From: Bacillota bacterium
GTDB lineage: Bacteria; Bacillota; Clostridia; Christensenellales; CAG-138
Reading direction: 5' to 3'
Length of the DNA stretch: 5,654 nucleotides
NCBI GenBank assembly: GCA_023451115.1
Contig: JAEXFV010000134.1
Location: 1 to 5,654, forward strand
The position numbers were made by a program, and so were the translations under genes. Each line of letters starts with the position of its first letter. The first letter of the stretch is position 1. The notes below the pieces were generated by a model. The model was given only the letters and a program-made list of their open reading frames with translations, searched no databases and was not told where the DNA came from. Below are positions 4,836 through 5,654 of the stretch, piece by piece.

Positions 4836-5654
4836 GTGATCATAACTATTTTGAAAAAGCTCGGAACCTATCTGATGGTGTTGTTGGGCTTATCCATCTT
4901 GATTTTCATCATTTCCCGGGTGGCCCCAGGCGACCCGGCGCGTATTGCCCTTGGCCCCAAGGCGGCGGAGGAAACAGTGCAGGCCTTGCGGGAGGAAATG
5001 AACCTGGATAAGCCCTACCCGGTACAATATATCCTATGGCTGAAAGATGCTGTACAGCTGGACTTGGGAGACAGCCTCCAGTCCCGCCGGCCGGTTATAC
5101 AGGATATTGCGGATTACCTGCCCGCTACCATTGAGCTGGTGTTCATCGCCGCGGTTTGGATGATCCTGATGGGGCTGCTGTTGGGCATATTGGCCGCGAA
5201 ATATACGGGAACCTGGTTGGATGGCATTGTGCGGGTGTTTTCCTATATGGGGGTTATGGCGCCTGCCTTTGTATGGGCGATTATCCTGATGCTGGTGTTT
5301 GCCTATATTTTGCCTGTTTTTCCTTCTTCCGGCCGGATTAGCGCAAATATGCTGGCGCCGGCAAAGATAACCGGCCTGTATACCATTGATTATCTGCTGG
5401 CAGGAAACTGGGCAGGGTTTAAAGACGCATTAACGCACCTGATTTTACCTGCAATCGGGCTAACCTTTGGTGGCATTGCCCAGTCCGCCCGCATTACCCG
5501 GGGGACAATGGTGGATAACAGCCGGATGGACTACATCCTGGCAGAACAGGCTTACGGAATTCCGGAACGCAAAATGCTCACCAAGTATTGGCTCAAACCC
5601 TCGTTAATTCCTACAGTGTCCGTTACCTCGCTGGATATCGCTTCAATGTTTGGC
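4836..5654 (+). CDS. DppB/OppB-type ABC transporter permease, N-terminal 273 residues (cut by window end)
   Basis: From the GTG at 4836 the frame stays open to the last base, giving 273 residues; family members usually have about 305-340, so roughly the last 30-65 are missing. The N-terminus reads MIITILKKLGTYLMVLLGLS, and residues 11-29 form the first membrane helix, followed by VAPGDPA (29-35), the usual PGDP motif of DppB-like proteins. LDLGDSLQSRRPVIQDIADYLPATIEL (75-101) is the family signature before helix 2 (about 98-121). Further helices lie at about 136-160 and 198-220, with another starting near 255. The cytoplasmic EAA loop that contacts the ATPase is at 232-259 (ILAEQAYGIPERKML), with its conserved Gly at 241 and Tyr just before it where Lys is more usual. 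The protein would form the channel with a DppC-like partner expected downstream. The start could instead be the TTG at 4851, but the ribosome binding site favours GTG. Confidence 0.93.
   Translation, partial: MIITILKKLGTYLMVLLGLSILIFIISRVAPGDPARIALGPKAAEETVQALREEMNLDKPYPVQYILWLKDAVQLDLGDSLQSRRPVIQDIADYLPATIELVFIAAVWMILMGLLLGILAAKYTGTWLDGIVRVFSYMGVMAPAFVWAIILMLVFAYILPVFPSSGRISANMLAPAKITGLYTIDYLLAGNWAGFKDALTHLILPAIGLTFGGIAQSARITRGTMVDNSRMDYILAEQAYGIPERKMLTKYWLKPSLIPTVSVTSLDIASMFG

Noticed and set aside
4826..5011. Plus-strand open frame starting at the ATG next to GGAGG
   Set aside because: The ATG touches the ribosome binding site with no spacer, and the frame runs inside the permease gene. 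The GTG at 4836 gives the true DppB-like protein.

Overview
This window looks like accessory metabolism from a bacterium with Gram-positive-style signals, most likely a Firmicute of the Clostridia or Bacilli. The reasons are strong AAGGAGG or GGGAGGG-type ribosome binding sites, a solute-binding protein made as a lipoprotein with an AT-poor Ala/Gly/Ser/Gln linker, and a PucR/CdaR-type regulator. Base composition is about half G+C by eye. A genus cannot be named from the sequence alone.

Layout. Positions 1-156 are the 3' flank of the regulator. They hold a short open frame that may be the tail of a converging gene, and a small hairpin that may end transcription. Positions 157-1830 (minus) encode a full-length PucR-family transcriptional regulator. 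Positions 1831-1979 are a divergent regulatory region in which two extended -10 elements face each other and form a dyad. Positions 1980-2921 (plus) encode a DUF1177-family protein of unknown function. Positions 3004-4719 (plus) encode a family 5 (Dpp/Opp-type) lipoprotein substrate-binding protein. A GC-rich hairpin follows at 4756-4784. From 4836 to the window edge runs the first 273 codons of a DppB/OppB-type ABC permease, started by GTG and cut off by the window.

How it fits together (inference). The plus-strand genes look like the start of an operon for uptake of a small peptide-like compound. The lipoprotein captures the ligand outside the membrane and the permease carries it in. The missing second permease and ATPases would be expected just downstream. 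The DUF1177 protein may process the imported ligand. The divergently transcribed PucR-type protein is the natural candidate for the local regulator, probably ligand-responsive. The least understood part is the DUF1177 protein: it has very conserved-looking His/Cys/Asp/Gly motifs but no assigned reaction, and its place as first gene of an importer operon gives a testable lead on function.

No tRNA, rRNA, CRISPR array, insertion sequence or attachment site was recognised.
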